From: Aureispira anguillae | GTDB taxonomy: Bacteria; Bacteroidota; Bacteroidia; Chitinophagales; Saprospiraceae | Length of the DNA stretch: 64,000 nt | Assembly (NCBI RefSeq): GCF_026000115.1 | Contig: NZ_AP026867.1 | Location: 3,715,716-3,779,715, forward strand | Reading direction: 5' to 3' | In this document: one piece after another, positions 34,251 to 44,559 of the stretch | Layout: each line of letters opens with the position of its first letter | How positions within the stretch are numbered: position 1 is the first letter of the stretch | The notes under the pieces: generated by a model | Seen by the model: the letters and a program-made list of their open reading frames with translations, nothing else | What the model was told of the DNA's origin: nothing | Database searches by the model: none | Translations under genes and position numbers: made by a program

Positions 34251-34611
34251 GGTCGTTTAATTTTTACAATACGCTAAGCAAAAAATGGCTTTACAAAAAG
34301 TTTTCTAGAATACAAAAAGAAAAACATTACCTTTTGCAATAGTGGGCCAGCTATAAGTTATACGTAGAAAGTCGTATGTTATTTATGATCAAAATAAAAA
34401 CATACGACTTTCTACGTATAACATACGATTCCTATCATTTTATAGGTCTTAATGGTTAAGAACTTACCACAAAACTTATCAATAAGCCCAAGAAATAATT
34501 TTATTTTTAACAATAGTAATCTGCTTTTACGATAAAAGCAATTTTTTATCATAACATATAAAACTATTTTACTACTCAAGGTATCTCATTTAACAAAACT
34601 CCAACAAGCCA
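34251..34611. other. Spacer between array members 1 and 2
   Basis: 361 AT-rich bases with no gene. Apart from the 24-bp hairpin at 34357-34422, annotated separately, I see only poly-A/T tracts. The promoter for member 1 should lie here, but no convincing TAnnTTTG is visible on the minus strand. Confidence 0.4.
34357..34422. repeat. Perfect 24-bp hairpin (family with 47023-47092)
   Basis: Arms 34357-34380 and 34399-34422 are perfect reverse complements around an 18-base loop. The arm begins GTTATACGTAGAAAG and ends with AAGTCGTATGTT. A hairpin at 47023-47092 shares GTTATA and AAGTCGTATG but differs in the six middle bases, with matching changes on both arms. Confidence 0.75.
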
Positions 34612-37600
34612 TCAACGCAAAAGCGTAATATTTCCCTTGGTAAACAACTCACTGCCATCGTCACAAACACATCGCATATAATAACCATAAACATCAGGCG
34701 GCATTAGTTTCCCTTTAAAAGAGCCATCCCAACCTATATTTTGGTCGTTGGTCTCAAATACCTTTTGCCCCCAACGATTATAAATCGCCATATTTACACT
34801 CGTAATGTTATTGCCACGAATCATCAAAACATCATTATGCCCATCCTGATCTGGTGAAAACGCATTGGGTACAAACACTACTGGCAAACCACAAATGGGT
34901 TTTCTTATAAGCACTTGAACTGAATCATTGGTTGTACATCCGTACTGATTGGTTACCGCCAAATTATAAATTGTTGATTGTCTAGGTTTGGCTATTGGAT
35001 CATAAATAAAATAATTACTCAAGGTAGTATCAGGTCTCCAACTATAACTATAATTTATATCATCTGTTGCTACTAACTGTGCTGTTTGCCCCACAAAAAT
35101 ACTATCAGGGATAGCACTTATATTAACTGTTGGTGAAATATAAATAATGGTTCCTTGTGCATAAGCCGTATCAATACAACCATGAGAGTTTACTCCTATA
35201 ACGATAAAAGTAGTGTTTGTGTCCATTAAGGCATAGGCGGTATCTTCTCCCTGCCCTGCTATAATTTCATTCGTAGGGTACCATTGATAGTTGACCCAAT
35301 CGGCATAAGCATCCAAACTATTTGTTACCGTAAGCTCTACCGTGTCCTCTTTACAGATTACAGATACATCATTGGCATCCATAATGAGACCGTGCAAGGG
35401 CAAATAAACATCCATACTAAAAGTATCTGGGCATTGCCCCCCTGCTCCTGCTACCAAACTCACAACATAACTACCCGTATCAGGAAAACTATAAGTTGGA
35501 TGCGTTGCCGTTGAAGTTCCTAGGTTTTCAAAGTTCCAATGATAGTCATTATTAACTGGATTGCTCGTTGAGGTATTCACAAAAGGAACAATTAATGAAG
35601 TATTACAAAGAACATCTATGGTATCAAAAGAAGCCTCTACTGCTAATACATCAATTACTCCAATGCTTGTATCTCGACAAAGATGGCTATTGATTGCGGC
35701 CACTTGTATACTGGTAGAAGAAGTAGGGATAATCAAAACAGAATCCGTTCCTTGCCCTGCAAGAATCTGGTTATTCGGCGACCAAGTATAATGAATAGAA
35801 GAAGAATAGTTTTTTAGTAAATCCTCTACTTTTAACCATACAGAATCTCCTACACAAACTGTTTGAGGAGCTATTGCCGTCAGATCTACCCCATAAAGTG
35901 GCAAATACAAATCCATCAAAGAAGTATCGGGACAAAGACTACCCACCCCTGCAATCAATTGAATGGTATAAGTTCCTGTATCGGGAAAGGTGTAGATTGG
36001 ATTTACAGCGGTACTATTGGCTAAATTGTCAAAACTCCATTCGTAATTGACACTCCCTAAATTGCTGGTAGAAGCATTTACAAAAGGTATCGATAATGAA
36101 ATGTTACAGGCTAAATCTAAGGTATCAAATAAAGCCTCTACTTCTATTACGTCAATGTTAAAATCTATCACACTAGAACAGCCGTAGTTATTGGAGGCCG
36201 CTACCTGTATTTGTATGGAATTATTAGCAATAACCAACACACTATCCGTTCCCTGCCCTGCTGCAATTGCCGAACTAGGAGTCCAAGTATAGGTAGCCGA
36301 AGAGGAATATTCCTCATAAATATCGACTGCTTTTATCCATAGGCTATCGCCCTTACAAAGCGTTTGATCTGGAATGGATTGTAGCTCCATTGCCCTTAGT
36401 TCTACCTGTATATCCATTGAAAAAGTATCTGGGCATTGACTCCCCGCTCCTGCAATTAAGGTTACGGTATGAATTCCTGTATCTGCAAATACAAAACTGG
36501 GATTTGCAGCCGTTGAACTACCTAAATTCCCAAACTGCCACAAATAATTATTATTAATGGGGTTGCTAGTACTTTGATTTTGGAATTGCACCACCAAAGA
36601 AGTATTACAAGGAATTGTTGTTGTTGTGAATAGAGCATCTACTTGTCGTACATTAATGGAGGTAAAAGCACTACTGGCACAACCATAATTATTGATTCCA
36701 TCTACTCTAAATTGGGTACTTTGGTTGACAACAACCCAAACACTATCCGTCCCTTGCCCTGAAAGTATCGCTGAAGCAGGGCTCCAAGTATAGGTCGCAG
36801 AATCTGAATAGCCCTCATAGGCATCTGTCGCCACTAACAATATAGTATCTCCCGTACAAACCATTTGAGGGGGAGTAACAGCAATTTCCATAGCTTCTAT
36901 TCGAACATCCATATTAACAGAATAGGTATCTATACAAGGTGAACCAATTCCTGCTACCAAAGTAATTAAATAATTTCCTGTATCGGGGAAGGTGTAAGTG
37001 GGGTTCACAGCTGTACTAGTCCCCAACGTGTCAAACGTCCAATGGTAAGTTCCTGTAACCACCTGACTATTGTTGTCAAAGGGATAAGTCAAGTTTTTAT
37101 TGCAATGCAAACCTGTCGTATCAAAATCTGCTGTTGTTTGCCGATCGCAGGTGCCTACTACATGCTGAAAATCTCGTCGAGTAATAGAAATTAGATTGCC
37201 ATTTCTATATTCTTTTAAACATACACCAACCAAAAAAACACCTAAATTTTGTGGCGTTCCAGTTAACAAACCAGTTACAGGGTCAATCACTAATGGATCT
37301 GCCCCACCAAACATATTTCCTAGATGATAAGGAGCTTGCCAAGTAACGTTTCCATAAGGTGGATTATTTGGGGGTTGTGGCCTTGGGCTTACAGCCGTAG
37401 CCCCATCCGAAGGATTACACAATTCGTAAACAATAGAATCTCCATCTACGTCAATGGCAGAATGATCAAAGACAATAGGCACCCCCGAACACAAGTAAAC
37501 ACGAGGCCACTCTCTAAATACCGCCGAATTATTGCAGCCTTGCAAGGCGGCTGATGAAATATGAGTCCAGTAGGTAGCTCCAGCTTCATTCCCTGTTGCA

Positions 37601-38067
37601 TTAACGATATTAACAATATCATAATTTCGACAGCAACGTTGATAAGCAATGGTGTATCCAGAGGCACGAAAAGGTAAGGTAATGGTATCGGTATAGGTTG
37701 TGGTATGAATACAAACATTACTTGGAACGATCAAACAAGAATCGGGCAAATAAATATCCAGTGTGTCATTGATGGCATTATCCCAATAGACCAACTGCTG
37801 AAAAAGATAAGCATTCGTCTGCCCATCATAAACCCCTATAGAGGCAGGGTCATCAAACCAAGGAACACCAGCATCACAATCTCTAAATACCGTTAAAGAG
37901 ATTTCGTACTGATCATTTCCCAAACATCTATAATTCATCTCCCCTCCTACAATATGAGTCGCATTGGCTAATAATGGCAAGAAGAGAAAAGCAAATAATA
38001 AAATAATATACTGAAAAATACGGAGGAGAATTGGGTACATAATAAATTTTATTTGGAAGCTGTTCAT
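34612..38067 (-). CDS. Surface protein, PKD-type modules and T9SS type B tail (array member 2, 4 modules)
   Basis: An 1151-residue secreted protein and the longest paralog. It has an N-terminal hydrophobic signal (ILLRIFQYIILLFAFLFLPLLANA) and then the shared domain THIVGGEMNYRCLGNDQYEI...FRDCDAGVPWFDDPASIGVYDGQT...CCRNYDIVNIV...DHSAIDVDGDSIVYELCNP. Four PKD-type modules follow, marked by the phrases TFPDTGNY, VFADTGIH, TFPDTGTY and SFPDTGSY, each with a partner domain ending SGQGTDSV, AGQGTDSV or AGQGEDTA. Each unit is about 175 residues. The tail is the type B sorting domain (PVVFVPNAFSPDQDGHND, NRWGQKVFETNDQN, PPDVYGYYMRC). Cysteines recur at fixed places in each module. Function is inferred to be adhesive or motility-related. 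The upstream spacer to the next array gene is only 65 bases, so members 2 and 3 may be co-transcribed. Confidence 0.9.
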   Translation of the reverse strand: MNSFQIKFIMYPILLRIFQYIILLFAFLFLPLLANATHIVGGEMNYRCLGNDQYEISLTVFRDCDAGVPWFDDPASIGVYDGQTNAYLFQQLVYWDNAINDTLDIYLPDSCLIVPSNVCIHTTTYTDTITLPFRASGYTIAYQRCCRNYDIVNIVNATGNEAGATYWTHISSAALQGCNNSAVFREWPRVYLCSGVPIVFDHSAIDVDGDSIVYELCNPSDGATAVSPRPQPPNNPPYGNVTWQAPYHLGNMFGGADPLVIDPVTGLLTGTPQNLGVFLVGVCLKEYRNGNLISITRRDFQHVVGTCDRQTTADFDTTGLHCNKNLTYPFDNNSQVVTGTYHWTFDTLGTSTAVNPTYTFPDTGNYLITLVAGIGSPCIDTYSVNMDVRIEAMEIAVTPPQMVCTGDTILLVATDAYEGYSDSATYTWSPASAILSGQGTDSVWVVVNQSTQFRVDGINNYGCASSAFTSINVRQVDALFTTTTIPCNTSLVVQFQNQSTSNPINNNYLWQFGNLGSSTAANPSFVFADTGIHTVTLIAGAGSQCPDTFSMDIQVELRAMELQSIPDQTLCKGDSLWIKAVDIYEEYSSSATYTWTPSSAIAAGQGTDSVLVIANNSIQIQVAASNNYGCSSVIDFNIDVIEVEALFDTLDLACNISLSIPFVNASTSNLGSVNYEWSFDNLANSTAVNPIYTFPDTGTYTIQLIAGVGSLCPDTSLMDLYLPLYGVDLTAIAPQTVCVGDSVWLKVEDLLKNYSSSIHYTWSPNNQILAGQGTDSVLIIPTSSTSIQVAAINSHLCRDTSIGVIDVLAVEASFDTIDVLCNTSLIVPFVNTSTSNPVNNDYHWNFENLGTSTATHPTYSFPDTGSYVVSLVAGAGGQCPDTFSMDVYLPLHGLIMDANDVSVICKEDTVELTVTNSLDAYADWVNYQWYPTNEIIAGQGEDTAYALMDTNTTFIVIGVNSHGCIDTAYAQGTIIYISPTVNISAIPDSIFVGQTAQLVATDDINYSYSWRPDTTLSNYFIYDPIAKPRQSTIYNLAVTNQYGCTTNDSVQVLIRKPICGLPVVFVPNAFSPDQDGHNDVLMIRGNNITSVNMAIYNRWGQKVFETNDQNIGWDGSFKGKLMPPDVYGYYMRCVCDDGSELFTKGNITLLR

Positions 38068-38132
38068 TGGTTAACCAACTCCCCAAGAACTAATAATTTG
38101 TTTTGATATACTTAAGTATAGTATATAGATCA

Positions 38133-41051
38133 CTATTTTAACAAAGTAATATTACCCTTCAGAAACAGCCTTCCCCCATCATCACATTTACATTGCATGT
38201 AGTAACCATATACATCTGGAGGAAGCTCTTTTCCTAAATAGGTGCCATCCCAACCTAGATTTTGATCATTGGTTTCAAATACTTTTTGCCCCCAACGGTT
38301 ATAAATTGCCATTGTCATTTCATTTATAATATTGCCACTCACCATCAATACATCATTATGACCATCTCCATTGGGCGAAAAAGCACTGGGAACAAAAACA
38401 ACTGGATTGGCACAAACGGGTGGTTTGATATAAACCGTCACCGAATCATTCTGCGTACAATATTGATTGGTACCCCTCAAATAATACGTCTTGGTTCGTC
38501 TTGGTTTTGCTATTGGATCATAAATATCATACGCACTTAAGGTGGTATCAGGTCTCCAATCATAACTATATTCTAGAAAATTGGTTGCATATAATTGAGC
38601 CGTTTGCCCAACAAATATGCTATCTGGCAAAGCAACAATCGCTAATACAGGCGAAATTGTACTTACATTAACATGGGCTAATGCCGTATCTCGACAACCT
38701 GCATCATTCAATCCCACTACCTGAAAATCAAGATCTGTATTCGCCAACACATTGATACTGTCTGTTCCTTGTCCTGTGATAATGTTAGTGATTGGATTCC
38801 AACTGTAATTGGTAATACTATTGTATAAAGATAAGGTATTCAAAGCAGTTAACAAAACAGTATCGCCACGACAGACCAATTGTGTATCAGACACCACTAT
38901 TTCTACCCCATCTAGACGGACATCAATCGTTTGACGAAAGGTATCTGGGCAAGCCGTACCGATTCCTCCAATTAAGCTTACCGCATAAGTTCCTGTATCG
39001 GGGAAGGTATACGTTGGGCTAACTTCTGTAGTGATTCCCGTGCCTCCAAAATCCCAAATAAAATTAATTGTCAAATCTATGCTACTATTGGTAAAAGGAA
39101 TTTCTAGTGATTTATTGCAACTCAATTCAACAGAATCAAAGACCGCATTTATTTGCAAGACTTGTAATGGCAAAACTACGGTATCAACACAGCCATTTTC
39201 ATTGATTGCATTAACCCTAAAAACAGTATTGACATCGGCTACTATTTGAATCGAATCGGTTCCCTGCCCTGATAAAATTGGACTGTTAGGCCCCCAAGTG
39301 TATCCCCCTATAGTATTGTAATCAGCCAGCTCATTGGTAACACTAAGAATAAGGGTGTCGCCTTTGCAAGCTTGGGTTGGAGCAGTAGACAAGATAGACG
39401 CTCCATCTAAAGGAATGTAAATTTCTCTGGTAAAGGTATCTTGGCATAAAGCCCCATAGCCTGCCATTAAGGTAACCTCATAACGTCCTGTATCTGGAAA
39501 GGTATAAATGGGATGCACGGCTGTACTCGTTCCCAATGTATCAAAACTCCACGAATAAGCTACATTCACAAAATTGCTGCTAGTAGCATTTACAAAAGGT
39601 ATCGATAATGAATGATTACAGACTAAATCCAAAGTGTCAAACAGCGCATTAATATCGACCACATCAATATAAAATGTCGCTTCGCTTGAACAACCATAAT
39701 TATTAATCCCTGCTACCCTAAAACGAGTGCTCTGATTTGCTACAACCCAAATACTATCCGTTCCTTGTCCAGAGAGTATTGCTGAAGTTGGCGTCCAAGT
39801 ATAGATGGTAGAATCCGAATAATCCTGATAAGCATCTGTAGCCACCAACAATATCGTATCGCCCAAACAAGCTATGGAGGGTACTTGAACGGCTATTTCT
39901 ATTGCTCTTATTTGGGCATCTACATGCATCGAAAAGGTATCTACACAAGGCTCCCCTATTCCTGCGATCAAGGTAACTAGATAATTCCCTGTATCTGGAA
40001 AGGTATAAATGGGGTTCACAGCTGTACTCGTTCCCAAGGTATCAAATGTCCAATGATAGATTCCTGTACTAGTCTGACTATTGTTATCAAAAACATAAAC
40101 CAAATCTTTGCTACACCATGTATTGACGGCATTAAATCTTGCGGTTACTTCTCGATTACAAGCACCTACAATATGCTGAAAATCACGGCGAGTAATTGAA
40201 ATCAAATCACCATTTCGATATTCTTTGAGGCAGACTCCCATTAAAAATACGCCCAAGTTGTTTGGAGTTCCTGTCAATAAGCCAGTGGTAGGATCTATTG
40301 CAAAAGGATCTGCTCCTCCAAATATATTTCCCAGATGATAGGGCGCTCGCCATCTAATGTTTCCATAGGGTGGGTTACTAGGGGGTTGGGGTCTTGAATT
40401 TGCAAGTGAAGCTCCACTTGAAGGCATGCACAACTCATAAACAAGGGAGTCACCATCCGCATCAATAGCAGAATGATCAAATAGAACAGGAACCCCTGAA
40501 CACAAATAAACATCAAGCCAGTCTTTAAATACTGCTGAATTGTTACAACCTTGCAAAGCTGCTGCCGAGATATAGGTCCAATAGGTTGCCCCCACTTCAT
40601 CACCTGGTAGACTAATAGTATTTGTCATGCTATAATTTCGGCAACAACGTTGATAAGCAAGAATATAGCCTGATGAATTTAACGGTAAAACAATCGTATC
40701 TGTATAAGTAGTTGTGTGAATGCAAACATTACTTGAGATTCTGATACAAGAGTCGGGAGCCTCTATAACTAATGTGTCATTAATTGCGCTATTCCAATTG
40801 ACCAATTCTTGAAAAAGATAAGCCTTAGTTTGACCGTCATAAACACCAATAGAGGCAATATGATCAAACCAAGGAATACCAGCATCACAATCTCTAAAGA
40901 GCTGCAATCTTACTTCATAGCGGTTGTTTCCCAAACATCTATAATTCATTTCGCCCCCTACGATATGGCTGGCATTAGACATTAAAGGGAAAACAACAAA
41001 TGCAGTACAAAAAATAATACGTTGTAAGGTATTTAGGCAAATTGGACGCAT
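38133..41051 (-). CDS. Surface protein, PKD-type modules and T9SS type B tail (array member 3, 3 modules, chimeric)
   Basis: A 972-residue secreted paralog with signal peptide (LQRIIFCTAFVVFPLMSNA), the shared N-terminal domain, three PKD-type modules (TFPDTGNY, TFPDTGRY, TFPDTGTY) and a type B sorting tail. It is a mosaic. From the start to the second module's FPDTG it follows member 2 (GVYDGQTKAYLFQELV, GATYWTYISAAALQGCNNSAVF, RPQPPSNPPYGN). From GRYEVTL onward it is nearly identical to member 4 (ALCQDTFTREIYIPLDGASILST..., QACKGDTLILSVTNELADYN, SLEIPFTNSS). The switch lies near base 39500. Stretches of dozens of residues there differ from member 4 at only one or two positions, which points to recent exchange or duplication. 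Confidence 0.9.
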   Translation of the reverse strand: MRPICLNTLQRIIFCTAFVVFPLMSNASHIVGGEMNYRCLGNNRYEVRLQLFRDCDAGIPWFDHIASIGVYDGQTKAYLFQELVNWNSAINDTLVIEAPDSCIRISSNVCIHTTTYTDTIVLPLNSSGYILAYQRCCRNYSMTNTISLPGDEVGATYWTYISAAALQGCNNSAVFKDWLDVYLCSGVPVLFDHSAIDADGDSLVYELCMPSSGASLANSRPQPPSNPPYGNIRWRAPYHLGNIFGGADPFAIDPTTGLLTGTPNNLGVFLMGVCLKEYRNGDLISITRRDFQHIVGACNREVTARFNAVNTWCSKDLVYVFDNNSQTSTGIYHWTFDTLGTSTAVNPIYTFPDTGNYLVTLIAGIGEPCVDTFSMHVDAQIRAIEIAVQVPSIACLGDTILLVATDAYQDYSDSTIYTWTPTSAILSGQGTDSIWVVANQSTRFRVAGINNYGCSSEATFYIDVVDINALFDTLDLVCNHSLSIPFVNATSSNFVNVAYSWSFDTLGTSTAVHPIYTFPDTGRYEVTLMAGYGALCQDTFTREIYIPLDGASILSTAPTQACKGDTLILSVTNELADYNTIGGYTWGPNSPILSGQGTDSIQIVADVNTVFRVNAINENGCVDTVVLPLQVLQINAVFDSVELSCNKSLEIPFTNSSIDLTINFIWDFGGTGITTEVSPTYTFPDTGTYAVSLIGGIGTACPDTFRQTIDVRLDGVEIVVSDTQLVCRGDTVLLTALNTLSLYNSITNYSWNPITNIITGQGTDSINVLANTDLDFQVVGLNDAGCRDTALAHVNVSTISPVLAIVALPDSIFVGQTAQLYATNFLEYSYDWRPDTTLSAYDIYDPIAKPRRTKTYYLRGTNQYCTQNDSVTVYIKPPVCANPVVFVPSAFSPNGDGHNDVLMVSGNIINEMTMAIYNRWGQKVFETNDQNLGWDGTYLGKELPPDVYGYYMQCKCDDGGRLFLKGNITLLK

Positions 41052-41356
41052 AACAATATAGTTTTAGTTGGTTTTTCCTTAGAAAATCATCCTAAAAGCT
41101 ATAGATTGACTTATCACCTGCTATATTGGTCAATGATACTTCATCTATTTACCAAAACAACTACAAAAGCAGCACAACATTTATTATTTTAGTTCTTTGA
41201 TAACCCGTAGGCTCACGTAATAACCACGCAGTAGCAGCGAAGCTAATCGTGTGACAAGCACTAACAAAGGGTAAGCTCTCTACTACTTTTCTTAGAAAAA
41301 AGTAGTAATAAGAGAGCTGGATCGTTTAATATTCCACACGATATGTCAAAGAACGA
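41052..41356. other. Spacer between array members 3 and 4
   Basis: 305 bases without a gene. The right half is the inverted-repeat element B copy (41192-41354). The left half is AT-rich with nothing further recognised. Confidence 0.5.
41192..41354. repeat. Element B: inverted-repeat element, short copy
   Basis: The element runs from GTTCTTTGATAACCC to CACACGATATGTCAAAGAAC. It shares CACTAACAAAGGGTAAGCT and an inner hairpin (ACTACTTTT with AAAAGTAGT) with the copy at 46879-47154. Its left end is interrupted: after GTTCTTTGA comes about 45 bases (with GTAGCAGCGAAGCT) before ATCGTGTG resumes. The right end sits 3 bases from the stop codon of array member 4. Confidence 0.7.
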
Positions 41357-44251
41357 TTATTTTAAGAGGGTAATATTTCCTTTCAAAAACAAGGTTCCTC
41401 CTTCATCACATTTACATTGCATGTAATAACCATACACATCTGGAGGCAGTTCCCTTCCTAAATAGGTACCGTCCCAACCTAGATTTTGATCATTGGTTTC
41501 AAACACTTTTTGTCCCCAACGGTTATAGATTGCCATTGTCATTTCATTAATATTATTGCCATTCACCATCAATACATCATTATGTCCATCTCCATCGGGC
41601 GAAAAAGCACTGGGAACAAAAACAACTGGATTGGCACAAATTGGCGGTTTGATATAAACCGTTACCGAATCATTGTGTGTACAATACTGATTCGTAACCC
41701 TCAAATAATACGTCTTGGTTTGTCTTGGTTTTGCTATTGGATCATGAATATCATAAGCACTTAGGGTGGTATCTGGCGTCCAATCATAGCTATATTCTAG
41801 AAAATTGGTCGCATATAATTGGGACGTTTGTCCAACAAATATACTATCTGGCAAAGCAACAATTGCTAATGCGGGCGAAATTGTAGTTACATTAACATGT
41901 GCAAATGCTGTATCTCGACAGCCTGCATCATTCAATCCTATTACCTGAAAATCAAGGTCTGCATTTGCCAACACATTGACACTGTCTGTTCCTTGTCCTG
42001 TGATAATGTTAGTGATTGGACTCCAACTATAATCAATCATCGTATTATACAAAGATAACGTATTTAAAGCCGTCAACAACACGGTATCACCACGGCAGAC
42101 CAACTGTGTATCGGACGCTACTATTTCTGCTCCATCTAGGCGTACATCTATGACTTGACGAAAGGTATCAGGACAAGACGTTCCGATCCCTCCAATTAGG
42201 CTTACCGTATACGTTCCTGTATCGGGGAAGGTATAAGTTGGGCTAACGTCTGTAGAAGTGCCTGTACCTCCAAAGTCCCAAAGAAAATTGAGTGTCAAGT
42301 CTACACTACTATTGGTAAAAGGAATTTCTAATGATTTATTACAAACCAATTCCACAGAATCAAAGACCGCATTCATTTGTAAGACTTGTAATGGCAAAAC
42401 TACGGTATCTACACAGCCGTTTTCATTCTCTACATTAACCGTAAAAACAGTATTGACATCAGCTACGATCTGAATCGAATCGGTTCCCTGTCCTGACAAA
42501 ATCGGACTATTCGGCACCCAAGTATATCCCCCTATATTATTATAATCGGCTAGTTCATTGGTAACACTAAGAATAAGCGTATCGCCTTTGCAAGCTTGGG
42601 TTGGAGAGGTAGACAAGATAGACGCTCCATCCAAAGGAATATAAATTTCTCTAGTGAAGGTATCTTGGCATAACGCTCCATAACCTGCCACTAAGGTAAC
42701 CTCATAGCGTCCTGTATCTGGAAAGGTATTTACTGGAAATGCATTGGTAGAAGTTCCTGTACCATCAAAATCCCAAAAATAACTATTCGTAACCGAGGTA
42801 CTTTGATTATTAAATGGAATGTCTAAGGTCGTATTACAATCAAAGGTAACACTATCAAAGAGTGCTTCAACGATTTCAAGTTGCACATTCGTATTTTCAA
42901 CATCTATACAACCATTATCATTGGTTGCTGTCAAACTGAGATTGATATTATTATTGGCAATTACATAAACCGAATCCGTTCCCTGCCCTGATAACAAGGC
43001 ACTGTTGGGCGACCAGTTATAGGTGACAATATTATTATAATTGGCTAACAGGTTATTGGCCACCAAAAGTACGGTATCGCCTACACAGGCTACCTGCGGA
43101 GGAACTGACACATCTGCACCATCCAAATGAACCCTCACTTGGCGAACTACCGTATCAACACAAGACAAGCCAACCCCTGCAATCATCTGAACTGTATAAG
43201 TTCCTGTATCTGGATACGTATGCACAGGATTTACCCCTGTTACACTTGGCGAATTATCGCCAAAATCCCAATCAAAAGTAACCCCTAAAGAAGTACTCGT
43301 ATTAAGATGCAATACAGAAAGAGAAGCATTACAAGGAGAAAGATTGACGGCAAATTGTGCTTGAAGTGGAGTACAAGCCACTACTTCGTATTGAAAATCT
43401 CGTTTTGTTATTCCTATTAAAACGCCATTTCGATATTCTTTGGCACAAATTCCAACCACAAAAATGCCTAAAGAAGGAGGCGTACCAGCCAACATTCCCG
43501 TTACTGGATCTATCCTAAAAGGATCGGCTCCTCCTAACATATTGTTCAACCCATAAGGAAAACGCCAATTAACAGACGAAAAGGGAGGCCCTGCTGGAGG
43601 ATTGGGGCGAGGATCAAGCGTTGTTGCCCCATCATAAGGATTACACAACTCATAAACAATAGAATCTCCATCGGGGTCAAAAGCTGAATTGTCATAATTA
43701 ATAGAAGTCCCCTGACAAATGTAAAAAGGTGGCCACTCTCGAAATCTTGGGCTACTATTGCAACTTGCTAATGCATCACCAGAAATTACAACATCATACG
43801 TTGCTCCTGTCTGACCTGGGTCTATAATATTCGTGATTACATTATTTCTACAACATCGTTGATAAACCAAATGATAACCATTGGAATTATTGGGCAATGT
43901 TATTTGCCGTCTATAGGTCGTTGTGTGAATACAAACATTGGAAGGGATATTGTAACAAGGATTACTTTGCGCCAAATCTAAGGTATCATCATTAGGCAAA
44001 AGCAATGCCTCTGTTCGAAGGTAGGCTCCTGTTGTTGCATTATAAATCCCTACATAAGCAGGCTGATCAAAATAAGCTGCGGGATTGCCATTCTCACAAT
44101 CTCTAAAAATGGTCAATAAAATTTCATACTGATTGTTTCCCAAACAATTATAAGTCATCTCTCCCCCTACTATATGACTCGCATAAGTAGAAGATGATAA
44201 AAAGAACAGGATACAAAATAGCCAACCAATAACGTAATTAAAATACTTCAT
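41357..44251 (-). CDS. Surface protein, PKD-type modules and T9SS type B tail (array member 4, 3 modules)
   Basis: A 964-residue secreted paralog and the first gene of the array in transcription order. It has a signal peptide (GWLFCILFFLSSSTYA) and a more distinct version of the shared N-terminal domain (SHIVGGEMTYNCLGNNQYEILLTIFRDCENGNPAAYFDQPAYVGIYNATTG; ITKRDFQYEVVAC). Three PKD-type modules (TYPDTGTY, TFPDTGRY, TFPDTGTY) and a type B sorting domain (VVFVPSAFSPDGDGHND, NRWGQKVFETNDQNLGWDG, PPDVYGYYMQCKCDEGG) complete it. The C-terminal 450 residues are nearly the same as in member 3, the N-terminal half is not. The intergenic region upstream is shared with the divergent DUF2804 gene. Confidence 0.9.
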   Translation of the reverse strand: MKYFNYVIGWLFCILFFLSSSTYASHIVGGEMTYNCLGNNQYEILLTIFRDCENGNPAAYFDQPAYVGIYNATTGAYLRTEALLLPNDDTLDLAQSNPCYNIPSNVCIHTTTYRRQITLPNNSNGYHLVYQRCCRNNVITNIIDPGQTGATYDVVISGDALASCNSSPRFREWPPFYICQGTSINYDNSAFDPDGDSIVYELCNPYDGATTLDPRPNPPAGPPFSSVNWRFPYGLNNMLGGADPFRIDPVTGMLAGTPPSLGIFVVGICAKEYRNGVLIGITKRDFQYEVVACTPLQAQFAVNLSPCNASLSVLHLNTSTSLGVTFDWDFGDNSPSVTGVNPVHTYPDTGTYTVQMIAGVGLSCVDTVVRQVRVHLDGADVSVPPQVACVGDTVLLVANNLLANYNNIVTYNWSPNSALLSGQGTDSVYVIANNNINLSLTATNDNGCIDVENTNVQLEIVEALFDSVTFDCNTTLDIPFNNQSTSVTNSYFWDFDGTGTSTNAFPVNTFPDTGRYEVTLVAGYGALCQDTFTREIYIPLDGASILSTSPTQACKGDTLILSVTNELADYNNIGGYTWVPNSPILSGQGTDSIQIVADVNTVFTVNVENENGCVDTVVLPLQVLQMNAVFDSVELVCNKSLEIPFTNSSVDLTLNFLWDFGGTGTSTDVSPTYTFPDTGTYTVSLIGGIGTSCPDTFRQVIDVRLDGAEIVASDTQLVCRGDTVLLTALNTLSLYNTMIDYSWSPITNIITGQGTDSVNVLANADLDFQVIGLNDAGCRDTAFAHVNVTTISPALAIVALPDSIFVGQTSQLYATNFLEYSYDWTPDTTLSAYDIHDPIAKPRQTKTYYLRVTNQYCTHNDSVTVYIKPPICANPVVFVPSAFSPDGDGHNDVLMVNGNNINEMTMAIYNRWGQKVFETNDQNLGWDGTYLGRELPPDVYGYYMQCKCDEGGTLFLKGNITLLK

Positions 44252-44559
44252 AAATTAGAACTTCCAAGTTTTAAGCAATGTTGCATTACTTCTTTCGTCT
44301 GAATTAGAGCAGGTTTAACATGAGATAAAATAATGATAAATGGAATATGCAGCCTTTGTAGTGCATTGATTTTTATTGTATGTGATACACTTTTTTATTG
44401 TATGGCTCTAAACCAATAAATGAAGATAAAAAAGGTATGGATTCTATACAAAAAAAATAGAACAATTACTTATACACATTTTTGTATAGGTAAAAACGAA
44501 AGAAATTGTACTTTTGTTGGGGAATTGAACTGACTTAACATTTATCATTTATTAATAAA
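44252..44559. other. Divergent promoter region
   Basis: 308 bases between array member 4 (minus) and the DUF2804 gene (plus). Apart from the TACTTTTG at 44509-44516 I see only AT-rich DNA and poly-A tracts. A minus-strand promoter for the array is expected here but was not identified. Confidence 0.45.
44509..44516 (+). promoter_or_regulatory. Candidate -7 promoter element (TACTTTTG) for the DUF2804 gene
   Basis: TACTTTTG fits TAnnTTTG exactly and lies 43 bases before the ATG at 44560. A TTTTTG occurs upstream but about 24 bases away, a little further than the usual spacing for a -33 box. Confidence 0.5.

Noticed and set aside
37324-37896. Several plus-strand open frames opposite the surface-protein array
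   Set aside because: Each is antisense to a well-supported PKD-module gene and mirrors its codon pattern.
41192-41354. Possible CRISPR repeat
   Set aside because: The inverted repeats are terminal and occur once per element; there is no regular repeat-spacer series and no cas gene in the window.
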